DNA of 64,000 nucleotides from Curtobacterium sp. MCLR17_036. GTDB taxonomy: Bacteria > Actinomycetota > Actinomycetes > Actinomycetales > Microbacteriaceae. The notes under the pieces were generated by a model. That model was not told where the DNA came from. It saw only the letters and a program-made list of their open reading frames with translations, and did no database searches. The stretch's first letter is position 1; every line of letters begins with the position of its first letter. The DNA is taken from NCBI RefSeq assembly GCF_003234445.2, contig NZ_CP126269.1, positions 2,418,001 through 2,482,000 on the forward strand, given 5' to 3'. The position numbers and the translations under genes were made by a program. Below, piece by piece: positions 62,765 to 64,000 of the stretch.

Positions 62765-64000
62765 CTAGGCGGCGAACGGGTCGGGCGTCAGCACGTACAC
62801 GGACTCGAGGTACTCCTCGATGCCCTCGTGCGAACCCTCGCGCCCGAGCCCGGAGGACTTCACCCCGCCGAACGGGAACGCGGCGTTCGAGACGACACCG
62901 GTGTTCAGGCCGATCATGCCCGTCTCGAGTCGCTCGGCCAGGCGCTGCCCCCGGCGCAGGTCCGCGGTGAAGGCGTAGGCGACGAGCCCGAACTCCGTGT
63001 CGTTGGCCAGGCGGATGCCCTCGTCCTCGGTCGCGAAGCGCGTGATCGAGACCACCGGTCCGAAGATCTCCGTGGTGAGGATGTCCGATCCCGGCCGGAC
63101 CTGGTCGAGCACCGTGGGCTCGTAGAACGTGCCCGGACGGTCGACGCGGTTCCCACCGACGACGAGCTCCGCGCCGCGCGCGACCGCGTCGTCGACGAGT
63201 CCGGCGGTCTTGTCGACGGCGCGGTCGTCGATGAGCGGGCCCATCGTCGTGCCGTCCTCGGTGCCGCGCCCGATGCGCAGCGCGCGCACCTTCTCGGTCA
63301 GGGCGGCCACGAACGCGTCGGCGATCCCCTCCTGCACGAAGAAGCGGTTCGCCGCCGTGCAGGCCTCGCCGACGTTGCGGAACTTCGCGAGCATCGCGGC
63401 GTCCACGGCGGCGTCGAGGTCCGCGTCGTCGAACACGATGAGCGGGGCGTTGCCGCCGAGCTCCATGCTCGTCTTGAGGACGTTGTCCGCGGCCTGCTTG
63501 AGCAGGGCCGAGCCGACCGGCGTCGAGCCGGTGAAGGTGAGCTTCCGGAGGCGGCGGTCCGCGATGATCGGCTCGGACAGGCCCTTGGCGTCGCTGGCCG
63601 GGACGACGTTGAGCACGCCGTCCGGCAGACCGGCCCGGCGGAAGAGCTCGACGAGGAACAGCGTGGTCAGCGGGGTGAGGTCCGCCGGCTTCACGACGAC
63701 GGTGCACCCGGCGGCCAGGGCGGGCCCGATCTTGCGGGTCGCCATGGCGAGCGGGAAGTTCCACGGGGTGATGGCGTAGACGGGACCGACGGGTCGCTTC
63801 AGCACGATGCCGCGGCCGGTGCCCTCGGGGTTCGTGCGGTAGTCGCCGCCGATGCGGACGGCTTCCTCGGAGAACCAGCGGAGGAACTCGCCGCCGTAGG
63901 TCACCTCGCCGCGGGACTCGGCGAGGGGCTTGCCCATCTCGAGGCTCATGAGGGCGGCGAGGTCGTCCTCGTGCTCGCGGACCAGGTCGAACGCCCGCCG
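62765..64000 (-). CDS. gabD: Aldehyde dehydrogenase, succinate-semialdehyde type (5' partial)
   Basis: The frame stays open to the window end; about 411 C-terminal residues are present and the N-terminus (about 60-70) is missing. Motifs: EMGKPLAESRGEV, VYAITPWNFPLAM, the NAD turn FTGSTPVGSALLKQAA, catalytic Glu in SMELGGNAPLIV, catalytic Cys in NVGEACTAANRFFV, and EIFGPVVSITRF. The NVGEACTAANRF context is that of succinate-semialdehyde dehydrogenase (GabD), which feeds succinate to the TCA cycle. Confidence 0.9.
   Translation of the reverse strand, partial: RRAFDLVREHEDDLAALMSLEMGKPLAESRGEVTYGGEFLRWFSEEAVRIGGDYRTNPEGTGRGIVLKRPVGPVYAITPWNFPLAMATRKIGPALAAGCTVVVKPADLTPLTTLFLVELFRRAGLPDGVLNVVPASDAKGLSEPIIADRRLRKLTFTGSTPVGSALLKQAADNVLKTSMELGGNAPLIVFDDADLDAAVDAAMLAKFRNVGEACTAANRFFVQEGIADAFVAALTEKVRALRIGRGTEDGTTMGPLIDDRAVDKTAGLVDDAVARGAELVVGGNRVDRPGTFYEPTVLDQVRPGSDILTTEIFGPVVSITRFATEDEGIRLANDTEFGLVAYAFTADLRRGQRLAERLETGMIGLNTGVVSNAAFPFGGVKSSGLGREGSHEGIEEYLESVYVLTPDPFAA

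Overview
The window is about 70% G+C, packed with genes, uses many GTG starts, and contains a (cdd, deoA, add), a mannitol PTS locus, an actinobacterial AccD5/AccE/BirA set and an sdhCDAB operon. This fits a Microbacteriaceae actinobacterium, most likely Curtobacterium or a near relative (inferred from gene content and protein style, no search run). A recurrent feature is a TANNNT -10 hexamer 5-8 nt before the start codon of about fifteen genes, implying widespread leaderless transcription. No rRNA, tRNA, insertion sequence, prophage or CRISPR array was seen.

Region by region. (1) 1-14 kb: envelope polysaccharide genes: polytopic GT-C-like proteins, a flippase-like protein, an OafA-type acyltransferase, a secreted GH25 lysozyme, a polysaccharide pyruvyl transferase, a GT4 glycosyltransferase and UDP-glucose dehydrogenase. 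(2) 13.6-17 kb: PH-domain protein, BirA and the carboxyltransferase AccD5 with its epsilon subunit. (3) 17.5-20.7 kb: a response regulator, a histidine kinase and a degenerate kinase-like membrane protein, tightly coupled. (4) 20.9-24.8 kb: RNA methyltransferase, Maf with an unusual insertion, and the biotin carboxylase/BCCP subunit that BirA biotinylates and that pairs with AccD5. (5) 24.9-37.8 kb: an AbiEi/DUF559-type gene bracketed by two related palindromes, then a long minus-strand nucleoside scavenging block: BMP lipoprotein, ATPase, two permeases, cytidine deaminase, thymidine phosphorylase, adenosine deaminase, an IIA/IIB pair lacking IIC, purine nucleoside phosphorylase and a phosphosugar mutase. 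(6) 38-44.8 kb: ManC, a mannosyltransferase-like GT4, sdhCDAB and a TNT-domain protein. (7) 44.9-54.5 kb: three tandem DUF805 proteins with PYGQQ tails, a quinone oxidoreductase, then mtlD-mtlF-mtlA-ptsI with a divergent DeoR-type regulator and HPr, so a full phosphorelay plus mannitol uptake in one place. (8) 54.5-64 kb: exonuclease III, TrpS, an acetyltransferase, RibD-RibA, an MFS symporter, an ABC exporter and an aldehyde dehydrogenase that runs off the window end.

Between genes lie several families of repeated palindromes. One family (core GGACGGGAGGCCCGTGGC and its complement) sits after at least four transcription units as a terminator-like hairpin, and a fifth copy lies inside the maf coding sequence. 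A second family forms a six-unit hairpin array at 1.49-2.17 kb, and a third brackets the AbiEi/DUF559 gene. These repeats, the 18-codon mini-ORF linking the nucleoside ATPase to its permease, the kinase/pseudokinase triad and the DUF805 triplet are the most unusual things here.
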